A DNA stretch of 64,000 bases from an uncultured Alphaproteobacteria bacterium. Lineage in GTDB: Bacteria; Pseudomonadota; Alphaproteobacteria; UBA11222. The translations under genes were made by a program, and so were the position numbers. The notes below the pieces were generated by a model. The model saw only the letters and a list, made by a program, of their open reading frames with translations. It was not told where the DNA came from and made no database searches. The stretch is from contig CAMYID010000014.1 of assembly GCA_947258435.1 (NCBI GenBank), forward strand, positions 60,367 through 124,366, given 5' to 3'. This document shows positions 37,053 through 46,498 of this stretch, piece by piece (position 1 is the first letter of the stretch; every line of letters starts with the position of its first letter).

Positions 37053-37106
37053 CGGGAAAAATTATATATGATTTCCCGTTAAAAGTGTGGAATTATAATA
37101 AATTCC
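37053..37106. promoter_or_regulatory. Two inverted repeats between DUF423 gene and the 104-residue gene
   Basis: CGGGAAA (37053-37059) pairs with TTTCCCG (37072-37078) around an AT-rich 12-base loop and could act as a weak terminator after the DUF423 gene. GGAATT-ATAATA-AATTCC follows at 37089-37106, an 18-bp palindrome-like element just before AAGGAG of the next gene, and may be a protein-binding site. Confidence 0.45.
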
Positions 37107-37133
37107 CCTTTAAGGAGAATTCGGAGCAGGCAA

Positions 37134-37448
37134 TTGTCACAAAGCAAGTCCATAGGATTGCAGGAAAAGCTGGCGGAAATTGGCGGCCAGTTGCAAAAGC
37201 TACGCTGGGAAGCGCTGGATCAGGGGGATGCCGAACTGGCGCGCAACATTGCCCTTGCAGTCGATGCGATTGCCTGGGCTGCCGGGGTTTATGCGCCGGA
37301 CAATAATGTTGTCGAACAGCCAAAATTGACGACAAAGGCGCATCCGGAGCGGTGCAAAGACCAGGCGACCGCAAAAAATGCGACCGCAATTGTCCCGCAA
37401 GATCAGGCCGATACCGCCGCGCCAGGCAAACCTTGCGAGGCGGCATAG
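37134..37448 (+). CDS. Small protein of unknown function, 104 residues
   Basis: I do not recognise it. TTG start at 37134 with AAGGAG and GGAG upstream. The first half is helical and may form a coiled coil (LQEKLAEIGGQLQKLRWEAL). The second half is Lys/Ala/Thr-rich and probably disordered. No signal peptide or membrane helix. Support is the ribosome-binding site and codon use; no homology can be claimed, so it may be a spurious frame. Confidence 0.45.
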   Translation: MSQSKSIGLQEKLAEIGGQLQKLRWEALDQGDAELARNIALAVDAIAWAAGVYAPDNNVVEQPKLTTKAHPERCKDQATAKNATAIVPQDQADTAAPGKPCEAA

Positions 37449-37466
37449 CTATCCACCGGAAAGCTG

Positions 37467-38042
37467 TCAGCGCAAACTGTAAAGCCGTTTTGTCTGATCC
37501 AGTATTTCCAGGAAATGCAGATTTTCCGGATCAAGGTTATGGGCTTTTTCCATGTCGCTGATCGCTTCTTCTCGTCTGTCGAGATAGTGAAATGCGATAC
37601 CCCGATTGAAGTAGAGTGCGGCGCGTGGCTGATAGTCACCTGCCAGTAACCGGTCATAATCGGCGATCGCCTCCTCATGCCGCCCGAGCTTGCGCAGGGC
37701 CGCGGCGCGATTGAGCAGCAGGTTTTCAGAATCCGGCGCGATGTCGAGTGCCGCGTTAAAGTCCTGAAGTGCTTTTTCTGCCTGTCCCTGTGCGAGATAC
37801 GCCTGCCCGCGATTATAGAGCGCGGCGCCGCGGGTTTCTTCCGACAGGCCGCCGATGGTCAGAACCATGCTGCAATTGGCGATGCGAATCGTATGATTTG
37901 CCACATTGTCGGTGCACAGACTGATATCCTCATCGGCGGTCGAACCCGCTATGGCCGGCAGATGGAGGCTGCCGGCCAGTATTGCAGTCGCTGCGACAAG
38001 CAGTGTGCGGCAAAGTCTTGCACGGTTATCGGAATGCTGCAT
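37467..38042 (-). CDS. Exported TPR-repeat protein
   Basis: 191 residues. Signal peptide with hydrophobic core LLVAATAILAGSLHLPAIAG. A small Cys pair follows (DISLCTDN and IANCSMVL). Three TPR units then run from about residue 75: ALYNRGQAYLAQGQAEKALQ, ENLLLNRAAALRKLGRHEEA, and AALYFNRGIAFHYLDRREEA. It is probably a periplasmic scaffold for protein interaction. No operon partner is evident. Confidence 0.85.
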   Translation of the reverse strand: MQHSDNRARLCRTLLVAATAILAGSLHLPAIAGSTADEDISLCTDNVANHTIRIANCSMVLTIGGLSEETRGAALYNRGQAYLAQGQAEKALQDFNAALDIAPDSENLLLNRAAALRKLGRHEEAIADYDRLLAGDYQPRAALYFNRGIAFHYLDRREEAISDMEKAHNLDPENLHFLEILDQTKRLYSLR

Positions 38043-38109
38043 GTCACCCCTCCTCAGGGTTGCGATGGGTCGGTTTGCGCTGAACTTTTCCGCATGGGCG
38101 GGTTGCCAG

Positions 38110-38874
38110 CTAGAATTGTACCCGTTGGGTCAGGCCGCCATCGACGACCAGATTGACGCCGGTAATGAAGCTGGCGCTTGGGCTGGCCAGATAGACGACC
38201 GCTTTTGCCACCTCTTCCGGGGTTGCCATGCGGCCCGACGGGTTGCGCGCGACAGTCTGTTCGAACCGGTCGGGCATATGTTCCTTCACCCGGTGCCAGA
38301 CGCCGCCTTCGAAATAGACCGAGCTCGGCGAGACGGTATTTGCGCGAATCTGTTTCGGGGCAAGGCTATGGGCGAGGCCGCTGACATAGTGCAGCAGCCC
38401 GGCTTTCATCGCGCCGTAGGGCTGCGGGCCGCCGGTGCCAGAAATAGCAGCCGTCGTCCCCACCACGACGATGGCGCCGGCTCGCGATTGTTCAAGATAA
38501 GGCAGGCTGGCTTCGACCGACCGGATGGTTCCCAATATATCTGTCTGGAAACTTTTTTCCCAATCCGCCTCGGTCGGACCGACAGCCATCGCACTGACAT
38601 TCTGCACCAGAATATCAAGCCCGCCCAGTTTCTGCGCGCTGTTCTCTATGGCCTGTTTGAGCGCCGCGTCATCACTGCCGAGATCTGCAATATTACCGAC
38701 AGTCTCAACGCCTTTATCGCGAAGTTCGGCGGCGGTTTTCTCAACGCCTTCCGCCTGCCGCGCGCAAAATCCGATATTCGCGCCTTCTTCGGCGAAAATA
38801 CGCGCAATCCGCAGGCCGATGCCGCGGCTTGCCCCTGTGATGAATACATTCTTGCCCTGCAATCCCAGATCCAT
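38110..38874 (-). CDS. Short-chain dehydrogenase/reductase
   Basis: 254 residues. Cofactor loop FITGASRGIGLRIARIF near residue 12. The catalytic Tyr-Lys pair sits in GGPQPYGAMKAGLLHYV. The C-terminus PEEVAKAVVYLASPSASFITGVNLVVDGG is classical. The usual NNAG motif is replaced by VQNVSAM. The substrate is unknown. It is the second SDR in the window and is only distantly similar to that at 24196. Confidence 0.92.
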   Translation of the reverse strand: MDLGLQGKNVFITGASRGIGLRIARIFAEEGANIGFCARQAEGVEKTAAELRDKGVETVGNIADLGSDDAALKQAIENSAQKLGGLDILVQNVSAMAVGPTEADWEKSFQTDILGTIRSVEASLPYLEQSRAGAIVVVGTTAAISGTGGPQPYGAMKAGLLHYVSGLAHSLAPKQIRANTVSPSSVYFEGGVWHRVKEHMPDRFEQTVARNPSGRMATPEEVAKAVVYLASPSASFITGVNLVVDGGLTQRVQF

Positions 38875-38944
38875 ATCCTGCCACTCCCCATTATTCTGTT
38901 GTTGATCTAGACTATAGCATTGATACGTCTGAAGGGCGCGCGCG

Positions 38945-39391
38945 GTGTTACAGGATAAGACAGGCCAGCCGCTGGTATTTCCCGCAATGCCGGGTGCCTA
39001 TGCCTTTACGGTCGCACTGCCAGCGCCGCTCTTGCTGAATATACCGCGATTTGCGGGCACGATCCTGCCTGCGGGGTCTTATGTCTATGTTGGCAGCGCC
39101 CGGGGTGGCGGTGGCCTGCGTGCAAGGTTGCAGCGGCATCTTCGGCGATCAAAGCCACTGCATTGGCATATAGACAGGTTGACTGTTACAGGCGCGGTGC
39201 AGCAGATCATCGCCGTGCCGCAGGGGCATGAATGTGCCCTGATGCAGCGATTACAGTCTCTGCCCGGCGTGACGGTTCCGCTCGCGGGGTTCGGGGCAAG
39301 CGATTGCCGCGCATGTGAGGCGCATATGGCGGCGGTGCCGCAGCAATTCGATCTGCGCGCCCTTGATCCGTCAGCCCTTAACTGGCGTTGA
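38945..39391 (+). CDS. DUF123 (GIY-YIG-like) protein
   Basis: 148 residues, GTG start. PGAYAFTVAL and AGSYVYVGSARGGGGLRARLQRHL form the GIY-YIG-like core, with LHWHIDRLTVTGAV after it; CRACEAHM near the end is also conserved in DUF123. Small stand-alone members are predicted nucleases of unknown function. The 3' end overlaps the convergent phoB gene by 14 bases. Confidence 0.87.
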   Translation: MLQDKTGQPLVFPAMPGAYAFTVALPAPLLLNIPRFAGTILPAGSYVYVGSARGGGGLRARLQRHLRRSKPLHWHIDRLTVTGAVQQIIAVPQGHECALMQRLQSLPGVTVPLAGFGASDCRACEAHMAAVPQQFDLRALDPSALNWR

Positions 39392-40070
39392 CGTCGAGCG
39401 AATAGCCCGCGCCCCTGACCGTGCGGATGATATCAGGATCCCCATAGACGTTGAGCGCCTTGCGCAGTCGCCGGATATGCACATCGACGGTGCGGCTTTC
39501 CACATACACATCGCGGCCCCAGACATGGTCAAGCAGATGCTCGCGGCTGAACACCCGTCCGGGCCGTTCCAGGAAAAAGCGCAGCAGGCGGAATTCGGTG
39601 GGACCCAGCCGGATCGGCTCTCCATTCCGGGTGACACGGTGTTCCACCAGATCCATCTGCACATCGTTATAGTTGAGCTTGTCTTCCGCCAGTGCGGGGC
39701 GCGCGCGCCGCAGCAGGGCGCGGATTCGGGCCACCAGTTCATTAGGTGAGAACGGCTTGACCAGATAATCGTCGGCGCCCGTTTCAAGGCCGCGAATTCG
39801 GTCGGATTCCTCGCCCCGCGCGGTCAGCATGATAACAGGAAGCGCCTTGCTTTCACGCCGCTGCCGGATTTGCCGGCAGACTTCAATGCCCGAAAGTTCG
39901 GGCAGCATCCAGTCGAGGACCACAAGGTCGGGGGTTTCCTCTTCGAGCAGCAAAAGCGCCGACCGCCCGTCGGTTGCCACAATTGTATTGAGTTCCGAAG
40001 CTTCGAGATTGTAGCGCAGCATTTCTACCTGGGCAGGTTCGTCTTCGGCGATAAGGACGAGGGGCTTCAC
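39378..40070 (-). CDS. phoB: PhoB, phosphate regulon response regulator
   Basis: 230 residues. Receiver domain with phosphoacceptor Asp in LVVLDWMLPELSG and Lys in LVKPFSPNEL. The OmpR-type winged helix is RLGPTEFRLLRFFLERPGRV and RTVDVHIRRLRKALN. GTG start at 40070 overlaps the phoU stop (GTGA). It should bind the PHO box before pstS at 45088-45120. Last gene of the phoR-pstSCAB-phoU-phoB series. Confidence 0.97.
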   Translation of the reverse strand: MKPLVLIAEDEPAQVEMLRYNLEASELNTIVATDGRSALLLLEEETPDLVVLDWMLPELSGIEVCRQIRQRRESKALPVIMLTARGEESDRIRGLETGADDYLVKPFSPNELVARIRALLRRARPALAEDKLNYNDVQMDLVEHRVTRNGEPIRLGPTEFRLLRFFLERPGRVFSREHLLDHVWGRDVYVESRTVDVHIRRLRKALNVYGDPDIIRTVRGAGYSLDVNAS

Positions 40071-40792
40071 GTTTCGGCATCCTCCGGATGGATGAGTGTT
40101 GAACTTGAAAGGTCACTTTTAGGGCGGTCGTCTGAGGGTAGCTTGCCTGCTACGAGAAACAGCACATATTCGGCGATATTCGTTGCGTGGTCACCGATAC
40201 GTTCGATGTTTTTGGCAATGAAAAGAAGGTGCGTGCAGGCGGTGATGTTGCGCGGATCTTCCATCATATAGGTAACGAGTTCGCGAAACAGGCTGGTATG
40301 CAGCTGATCGACTTCCGCATCGCGCGCGCGCACATCCTCGGCCTTCACCGCGTCGCGGTTGATATAGGCATCAAGCACGTTGGAAATCATGCCCTGAACC
40401 ACCGATGCCATACGCCCCAGCGACCCGGCGGCGCCCCCGACCGGCGGGGCCGCCACAACTGTTGCGGTCCGTTTGGCGACATTCTTGGCATAATCACCGA
40501 TACGTTCCAGCTCGGTCGCGGTTTTCAGGCTGGTCAGCACCGCGCGCAGATCGACGGCCTTGGGCTGCCGCAACGCCAGCAGCCGCAAAGCCTGGTCATC
40601 GGCTTCCAGTTCAAGCTCATCAATGCGCGCATCCTGCACGATAACTTTCGCCGCAAGGTCTGCATCGCGGCGGACCAGCGCCTTGATGGCATTGGCGAGC
40701 TGATCTTCGGCAAGGCCGCCCATCTGCGCAATGATGTGCGTCAGCTCGTTGAGCTCCGAATCGAATGATTTGACAATGTGATTTTTTTCCAT
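40067..40792 (-). CDS. phoU: PhoU, phosphate signalling adaptor
   Basis: 241 residues made of two three-helix PhoU repeats. The first has HIIAQMGGLAEDQLANAIKAL and RLLALRQPKAVDLRAVLTSLKTA. The second has RMASVVQGMISNVLDAYINRD and ITACTHLLFIAKNIERIGDHATNIAEYV, with the E/D-rich metal-binding ends ERIGDYAKN and ERIGDHATN. It connects the Pst transporter with PhoR. ATG 40792 is placed nine bases after GGGAG. Confidence 0.97.
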   Translation of the reverse strand: MEKNHIVKSFDSELNELTHIIAQMGGLAEDQLANAIKALVRRDADLAAKVIVQDARIDELELEADDQALRLLALRQPKAVDLRAVLTSLKTATELERIGDYAKNVAKRTATVVAAPPVGGAAGSLGRMASVVQGMISNVLDAYINRDAVKAEDVRARDAEVDQLHTSLFRELVTYMMEDPRNITACTHLLFIAKNIERIGDHATNIAEYVLFLVAGKLPSDDRPKSDLSSSTLIHPEDAET

Positions 40793-40821
40793 GGGCACTG
40801 CTCCCGCAGGGTGGATGCGGA

Positions 40822-41655
40822 TTATCCGATCCGGCCAGTAATATATGCTTGGGTACGCTCGTCGCGCGGATTGGTGAAGAGCTGCCCGGTTTCGTTGAAT
40901 TCGACCAGATTGCCAAGATGGAAGAAGGCGGTCTGTTGCGAAACGCGCGCGGCCTGCTGCATCGAATGGGTCACGATCATGATCGTAAAGTTCTCGCGCA
41001 GTTCATCCATCAGCTCCTCGACCTTGGCCGTGGCGATGGGGTCAAGCGCCGAGCAGGGTTCATCCATCAGGATTATCTCCGGCTGCACGGCAATTGCGCG
41101 GGCGATACAAAGCCGCTGCTGCTGGCCGCCCGAAAGCCCGGTCCCCGGCGTATCCAGCCTGTCATGTACTTCCTCAAGCAGGCCGGCGCGTTCAAGGCTG
41201 TGGGCGACAATATCGTCAAGTTCGCCCTTGCTGCCCGCAAGACCATGAATACGTGGCCCATAGGCGATATTCTCATAGATGCTTTTGGGAAACGGGTTCG
41301 GTTTCTGGAACACCATGCCGATCCGCGCCCGCAGTTGCACGACATCCTGCTGCTTGGAGTAAATATCGACGCCGTCAACGACGATCGATCCCTCCACATG
41401 ACACCCTTCAACGATATCGTTCATGCGGTTGAAACAGCGCAGGAAAGTCGTCTTGCCGCAGCCTGAAGGGCCGATCAGGGCAGTGACCTGATGGGCCATC
41501 ACATCAAGATCCACACCGAAAAGGGCTTGCTTTGCGCCGTAGAAAACGCTGACGCCCCGCGCCTTGGCCTTTGTTTTCGGGGTTGCCGAATCGGTCTGTG
41601 CGGTTGCTGTAACTGTTATGTTGGGTTGGTCCACTGTATCGGCTGCCTGGCTCAT
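40822..41655 (-). CDS. pstB: PstB, phosphate ABC transporter ATPase
   Basis: 277 residues. Walker [20 protein letters not shown], signature [16 protein letters not shown], Walker [17 protein letters not shown], and H-loop [27 protein letters not shown] near the start is PstB-typical. About 30 N-terminal residues ([19 protein letters not shown]) are extra and low-complexity. Lies between pstA and phoU. Confidence 0.98.
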   Translation of the reverse strand: MSQAADTVDQPNITVTATAQTDSATPKTKAKARGVSVFYGAKQALFGVDLDVMAHQVTALIGPSGCGKTTFLRCFNRMNDIVEGCHVEGSIVVDGVDIYSKQQDVVQLRARIGMVFQKPNPFPKSIYENIAYGPRIHGLAGSKGELDDIVAHSLERAGLLEEVHDRLDTPGTGLSGGQQQRLCIARAIAVQPEIILMDEPCSALDPIATAKVEELMDELRENFTIMIVTHSMQQAARVSQQTAFFHLGNLVEFNETGQLFTNPRDERTQAYITGRIG

Positions 41656-41692
41656 GCTACGCGTCCTTTACGACTGGCGGGATTTCGTGCTG

Positions 41693-42979
41693 TTACCAGC
41701 GGCGTGTAAAGCGCCGCCGCAGCAAGACCGCAGATAGGTTCATTATGATTAGGAATCCCAACAACACCATGATCCCAGCCGCCGTTTTGGCAAGAAAGGC
41801 GCGTTCGGGACTATCGGCCCAGATAAAAATCTGCACGGGCAGGGCGGTCGCGGGATCGAAAATACCCTGTGGAATATCGACGATAAACGCGACCATGCCG
41901 ATCATCAGCAGCGGCGCGGTTTCACCCAGCGCCTGCGCCATGCCGATGATCGCACCGGTCAGCATGCCCGGCAGGCCAAGCGGCAGCACATGGTGAAAGA
42001 CCGTTTGCATCGGGCTTGCACCAACCCCAAGCGCTGCCTCGCGGATGGAAGGGGGGACCGCTTTAAGGGCGGCGCGCGCAGCGATAATGATGGTGGGCAG
42101 CGTCATCAGCGCCAGCACCATTCCGCCGACAAGCGGCGCGGAGCGGGGCAGATCCATGAAATTGAGGAAGATCGCCAGCCCAAGCAGCCCGAACACGATT
42201 GAGGGAACGGCCGCAAGGTTATTGATATTGACCTCGATCAGATCGGTTAACCGATTGGTGGGCGCGAATTCCTCAAGATAGATCGCGGCCATCACACCGA
42301 TCGGGAAAGACAGGATAAAACAGACAAAAAGTGCCAGAAACGACCCCACCATCGCGCCCCAGATGCCGGCCAGTTCAGGTTCGCGCGAATCGCCATTTGT
42401 CAGAAAGCGGTGGTTGAAATTGCGCTCAACCAGCCCATCCGCCTGCAAGGCCAGCCCCCAGGCAATCTGCTGATCGCTGATCTGGCGCTGGGTTTCGGGC
42501 AGGGCGGTATCAATCTGCCCCTTGATCAACAAATCAAGATCATCGGATGCCGGCAACCACAATGTCTGGGTGCTGCCGATGATTGCGGGATCCTCCTGAA
42601 CCATTTCACGCAATTCATTGGAGGCACCGCGGCTGAGCAGGCCGTGCAGCTCTCTTTTTTCGCGCCTTCCGGTCACCTCGGGGAAATGGCTCCGTAAGGC
42701 GTTGCGGGCCAGCGACTGATAATTTGCGGTGCTGAGGGTGGTCGGGTCCCGTTCGCCTGACGGGTCGATCACATCCGGGTCGAAATAGATGTCGAGCTTG
42801 ACTTCCGTCTGCTGAAAGGCTGTGTAGCCCAGCCCGAAAATGCTGATCAGCATGACGCCCAGAAATGCAATGGCAATCAGAATTGCAACGATGCCGTAAG
42901 CGCGGAAACGCCGCTCGGCCCGGTAACGCTTCTGCAGCATCGGGCTATCGGCGCGGGTGTTTTCGATCAGATCAGTCAT
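41693..42979 (-). CDS. pstA: PstA, phosphate ABC transporter permease
   Basis: 428 residues, much longer than E. coli PstA (about 300). The extra part is N-terminal: one membrane helix (GIVAILIAIAFLGVMLISIFG) followed by a soluble, presumably periplasmic, domain of about 170 residues (DIYFDPDVIDPSGERDP and on), which I take as the DUF3333 region seen in alphaproteobacteria. The C-terminal six-helix permease has AIYLEEFAP and the EAA loop REAALGVGASPMQTVFHHVLP. ATG 42979 overlaps the pstC stop by eight bases. Confidence 0.95.
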   Translation of the reverse strand: MTDLIENTRADSPMLQKRYRAERRFRAYGIVAILIAIAFLGVMLISIFGLGYTAFQQTEVKLDIYFDPDVIDPSGERDPTTLSTANYQSLARNALRSHFPEVTGRREKRELHGLLSRGASNELREMVQEDPAIIGSTQTLWLPASDDLDLLIKGQIDTALPETQRQISDQQIAWGLALQADGLVERNFNHRFLTNGDSREPELAGIWGAMVGSFLALFVCFILSFPIGVMAAIYLEEFAPTNRLTDLIEVNINNLAAVPSIVFGLLGLAIFLNFMDLPRSAPLVGGMVLALMTLPTIIIAARAALKAVPPSIREAALGVGASPMQTVFHHVLPLGLPGMLTGAIIGMAQALGETAPLLMIGMVAFIVDIPQGIFDPATALPVQIFIWADSPERAFLAKTAAGIMVLLGFLIIMNLSAVLLRRRFTRRW

Positions 42980-43949
42980 ATTGTTCCTGATAGCGGCGAA
43001 CGAACCGCAAGGCTGTGACATTCAAGAGCAGGGTGATGACAAACAAGGTCAGCCCCAGCGCGAAGGCGGCAAGGGTTTTGGGCGTGTCGAATTCCTGGTC
43101 GCCGGTCAGCAGCCCGACAATCTGTACCGTGATGGTTGTTACCGCCTGCAGGGGATTTGCCGTCAGGTTCGCGGCAAGGCCGGCAGCCATAACCACGATC
43201 ATGGTTTCCCCGATCGCACGGGAAGTGGCAAGCAACATGGCGGAGACGATGCCGGGCAATGCGGCCGGCAGAACCACCCGGCGGATCGTTTCCGACTGCG
43301 TGGCGCCAATTCCGTAGGACGCTTCGCGCAGGGACATGGGGACCGAGGAAATCACATCGTCAGACAGGGAAGAGACGATGGGGATAATCATCACACCCAT
43401 GATCAGCCCCGCAGCGAGCGCACTTTCAGAGGCCACATCAAGCCCGATAACGCTGCCGCTCTCGCGAATGATGGGGGCAACGATCAATGCGGCGAAAAAG
43501 CCGTAAACAACGGTCGGAATACCAGCCAGAATTTCCAGCAGGGGTTTGACGATGCTATGCACATGGTGGCTTGCATATTCGGCAAGATATATTGCCGATA
43601 GCAGCCCGATCGGGCCGGCGATCAGCATTGCGATCAGACTGATCAGTGCCGTGCCGGCAAATAAAGGGATTGCGCCAAATGCGCCCGATGAACCGACCTG
43701 ATCGGAACGCATCGCGGTTTGCGGGCTCCATTCCAGGCCGAACAGAAATTCGGTAATCGGTACAGCTTCAAAGAAACGAATGGATTCAAACAGCAGCGAT
43801 AAAACAATGCCGACTGTCGTAAGAATTGCGACAAGCGAGCTTGCGATCAATAAAGCAAGGACGCTGCGTTCCCACAGGATGCGCGCCCATTTGGGGCGCG
43901 CACCGAGGGTTGACTGTCGTCCAGCCGTTGCCGTGTCGGAGGCAAGCAC
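42972..43949 (-). CDS. pstC: PstC, phosphate ABC transporter permease
   Basis: 325 residues from GTG 43949; GTG 44003 in frame would give 343 and overlap pstS. Membrane helices include VLALLIASSLVAILTTVGIVL, LISLIAMLIAGPIGLLSAIYL and AALIVAPIIRE-type segments. The EAA loop is LREASYGIGATQSETIRRVVLP. It pairs with PstA to form the phosphate channel. The 44003 start lacks a better ribosome-binding site, so I prefer the non-overlapping one. Confidence 0.95.
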   Translation of the reverse strand: MLASDTATAGRQSTLGARPKWARILWERSVLALLIASSLVAILTTVGIVLSLLFESIRFFEAVPITEFLFGLEWSPQTAMRSDQVGSSGAFGAIPLFAGTALISLIAMLIAGPIGLLSAIYLAEYASHHVHSIVKPLLEILAGIPTVVYGFFAALIVAPIIRESGSVIGLDVASESALAAGLIMGVMIIPIVSSLSDDVISSVPMSLREASYGIGATQSETIRRVVLPAALPGIVSAMLLATSRAIGETMIVVMAAGLAANLTANPLQAVTTITVQIVGLLTGDQEFDTPKTLAAFALGLTLFVITLLLNVTALRFVRRYQEQYD

Positions 43950-43953
43950 TGGA

Positions 43954-44997
43954 TTACATTGACAGGTTAGCGAGGGTTTCAGTGCCTTTTCTGAACTTGG
44001 CACGTTCTTCTTCAGGCATCGGAATCAGACCTTTATCGGTCAGATAACCTTCCGGACCCCAGGCTTTTTCACTTGTGAATTCAGCCATATATTCCTTGAT
44101 GCCGGGCACTTTGCCGACATGGGCAGCTTTCACGTAGAAGTAAAGCGGTCGCGAAATCGCATAGGAACCGTTCGCAATCTTTTCAAATTCCGGCGCGGCA
44201 CCATTGATCTTGCTGCCCTGGACCATGTCGGCGTTCTGGTCGAGGAAGCTGAAGCCGAAGATCCCAAGCGCTTGCGGGTTGGCGTCAAGCTTCTGGACGA
44301 TCAGATTGTCATTCTCACCGGCTTCGATAAAGGCACCGTCTTCACGGATCGTGTGGCACAGCTTCTTATAGGCCTTCTTGTCCGTTTTCTTCATTGCCTT
44401 GATCCAGTCGAAGGTCTTGCAGCCGCCTTCCATCGCCAGTTCGACGAAGGCATCGCGCGTGCCCGATGTCGGAGGCGGGCCAAGCACTTCGATCTTGCTG
44501 TCAGGCAGGCTGGGATTGACGTCTTTCCAGGTCGTGTAGGGATTGGCAATCAGCTTGCCGTTGCCATTGGGGACATCTTTGGCCAATGCCAGAAAGACAT
44601 CGCGCAGGCTCAGCTCAAGCTGGTCACTTTTGCGGGAGTTGGCAATAACGATGCCGTCATAGCCGACTTTGACTTCGACGATCTCCGCAACGCCGTTTTT
44701 GGCGCAAAGCTCGACTTCCGACTTCTTGATGCGGCGTGAAGCATTGGTGATATCGGGATGGCTTTCGCCAACACCCGAGCAGAACAGCTTCAGCCCGCCG
44801 CCCGAGCCCGTGCTCTCGACAACCGGGGTTTTAAACTGGGTGCTGCGGCCAAATTCTTCGGCTACCGTCGTTGAAAACGGAAAAACCGTGGATGAACCCA
44901 CAATGCGAATCTGGTCGCGTGCCTGGGCAGCACCGACGGTCGTGCTGGCAAGGGCGATGCCCGCCAGCGCCATAAGGGTGAGTTTTTTCTGAACCAT
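43954..44997 (-). CDS. pstS: PstS, phosphate-binding protein
   Basis: 347 residues. Signal peptide LTLMALAGIALASTTVGAAQA. The phosphate site is made of IVGSSTVFPFSTTVAEEF, TGSGGGLKLFCSGVGESHPDI and GPPPTSGTRDAFVEL. Length is typical of the alphaproteobacterial form. First gene after the PHO box, so its expression should rise sharply in phosphate limitation. Confidence 0.97.
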   Translation of the reverse strand: MVQKKLTLMALAGIALASTTVGAAQARDQIRIVGSSTVFPFSTTVAEEFGRSTQFKTPVVESTGSGGGLKLFCSGVGESHPDITNASRRIKKSEVELCAKNGVAEIVEVKVGYDGIVIANSRKSDQLELSLRDVFLALAKDVPNGNGKLIANPYTTWKDVNPSLPDSKIEVLGPPPTSGTRDAFVELAMEGGCKTFDWIKAMKKTDKKAYKKLCHTIREDGAFIEAGENDNLIVQKLDANPQALGIFGFSFLDQNADMVQGSKINGAAPEFEKIANGSYAISRPLYFYVKAAHVGKVPGIKEYMAEFTSEKAWGPEGYLTDKGLIPMPEEERAKFRKGTETLANLSM

Positions 44998-45087
44998 TTA
45001 AGGAACTGGCTCCTGCTGAATGAAATGAGATGTACAGGACGAGACCGTTCCCGTCCGTGCCGGCACCGTAGGTAGCTCCTGAATCCC

Positions 45088-45120
45088 TTATATGACAGCT
45101 ATGTTACATTTTTTTTACAG
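45088..45120 (-). promoter_or_regulatory. PHO box, three tandem 11-bp units, before pstS
   Basis: Read on the minus strand: CTGTAAAAAAA, ATGTAACATAG, CTGTCATATAA. Each unit begins with the TGTMA core of PhoB sites, at the 11-bp period expected for PhoB dimers bound in tandem. The last unit ends in TATAA, about 90 bases upstream of the pstS start, and may overlap the promoter -10. Sequence is seen; regulation is inferred from the family. Confidence 0.88.
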
Positions 45121-45185
45121 ATATGGTGTCGCAGCCGATGATTTGCGGCGCGCTGTTCGGCTTGTTTTGTCTTGAAAAGCGGGCT

Positions 45186-46445
45186 TTACAGCGTCTTCTG
45201 GCATTCGGCATGAAGCGGCAGCATGACCGTGAAAATGGTGCCGTTCGTCGCGTCGCTTGTCATATTCAGCCGACCGCGATGCCGGTTTACGATATGTTTG
45301 ACAATCGCAAGCCCCAGCCCCGTGCCTCCGACATCGCGTGAGCGTGCCTTGTCAACGCGATAAAACCGTTCGGTGAGCCGGGGCAGATGCTCACGCGGGA
45401 TCGGGTCGCCGAAATTTGTGACCGCCACCTGAACGCCCTGGCCGCCAACATCGGGGATATGGTCGATCGCCCGACAGCGGACTGAAACTTCCGTGCCGGG
45501 CCGGCAATATTTCACAGCGTTATCAATGAGATTGCGAAAGACCTCGATGAGTTCGTCCATATCGCCGCGGATGTCGGGCAGGGTTTCCGCCGCATCGATC
45601 GTGATCGTGACGTGCCGTTTTTCCGCCTGCAAGCGCAGCAGTTCGGCGATCTCATTGAGCAATGCCGGCAATGCCACATGGCCCATCGGCCGGATATGCT
45701 CGTTTGATTCGACTCGCGAAAGCGACAGTAGATCATCGATGATTCGGGCCATCCGGCGCGCTTCATCTTCCATAATCGTCAGAAAGCGCTGCCGCGCCTG
45801 CGGATCATTTTCCGCCGGGCCGCGCAAGGTCTCGATAAATCCCGATAGCGAGGTCAGGGGTGAGCGCAATTCATGGCTTACATTGGCGACGAAATCGGCA
45901 CGCATTTCTTCCGCATTGCGTGCCGCCGTGACATCGAGCAGGACCAGCGCCGCCCGCACCAGTTGCGATTCCTGCGCGCTGACGGACATGACATGTCCCT
46001 CATACCGGCGGACAACCGGGACCGAAAGTGTGATCTCCGCAGTAAAATAGCCATCGCCCGCAATCGCATTTGTTACCGCATCGAGGGCGGCCGGGTGGCG
46101 CAATGTCAAAGTCAGGCTCTTATCCTCGATTTCGTTGCCGAACAGCTCTTTAGCGGCCTTGTTCGCCTCGGTCACATTGCTGTCCTTGTCGATCAGCAGA
46201 ACAGGTGCGGGAAAAGCATCGAGGATACGGGTGGTCAAGGTCGGTGCCTGCCCGGCCCTCTCGATCTTCCGGGTTGGCAGCGTCGTCCGGCTGGTCAGTA
46301 TATAGGCCAATATCAGCGGCGAGGCGATAAGCAGTGCCGTCAGCCAGGGCAATTCGCCCGCCAGTGCCAGGGCAAGGCAAATTAGCAGGCAACCGGCAAC
46401 ACCGAAGCGCAACCGGTATTCCGCGGGATTAAACGAACCCAGCAC
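45186..46445 (-). CDS. phoR: PhoR, phosphate regulon sensor histidine kinase
   Basis: 419 residues. Two membrane helices at the N-terminus (VAGCLLICLALALAG, LTALLIASPLILAYIL) with no large periplasmic domain, as in PhoR. A PAS domain follows (ILDAFPAPVLLIDKDSNVTEAN). The phospho-accepting His lies in FVANVSHELRSPLTSL. The ATP-binding domain has the N box (NLIDNAVKY) and DVGGTGLGLAIVKHIVNRH. GTG start 46445 has GGAGG upstream. It lies before the PHO box and is probably transcribed with it and separately from pstS. Confidence 0.96.
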   Translation of the reverse strand: MLGSFNPAEYRLRFGVAGCLLICLALALAGELPWLTALLIASPLILAYILTSRTTLPTRKIERAGQAPTLTTRILDAFPAPVLLIDKDSNVTEANKAAKELFGNEIEDKSLTLTLRHPAALDAVTNAIAGDGYFTAEITLSVPVVRRYEGHVMSVSAQESQLVRAALVLLDVTAARNAEEMRADFVANVSHELRSPLTSLSGFIETLRGPAENDPQARQRFLTIMEDEARRMARIIDDLLSLSRVESNEHIRPMGHVALPALLNEIAELLRLQAEKRHVTITIDAAETLPDIRGDMDELIEVFRNLIDNAVKYCRPGTEVSVRCRAIDHIPDVGGQGVQVAVTNFGDPIPREHLPRLTERFYRVDKARSRDVGGTGLGLAIVKHIVNRHRGRLNMTSDATNGTIFTVMLPLHAECQKTL

Positions 46446-46498
46446 TCACTACCTCCGGAAGCTCGCGACGGCGTAATCGGGCCGACGCCGGGTTCCGA

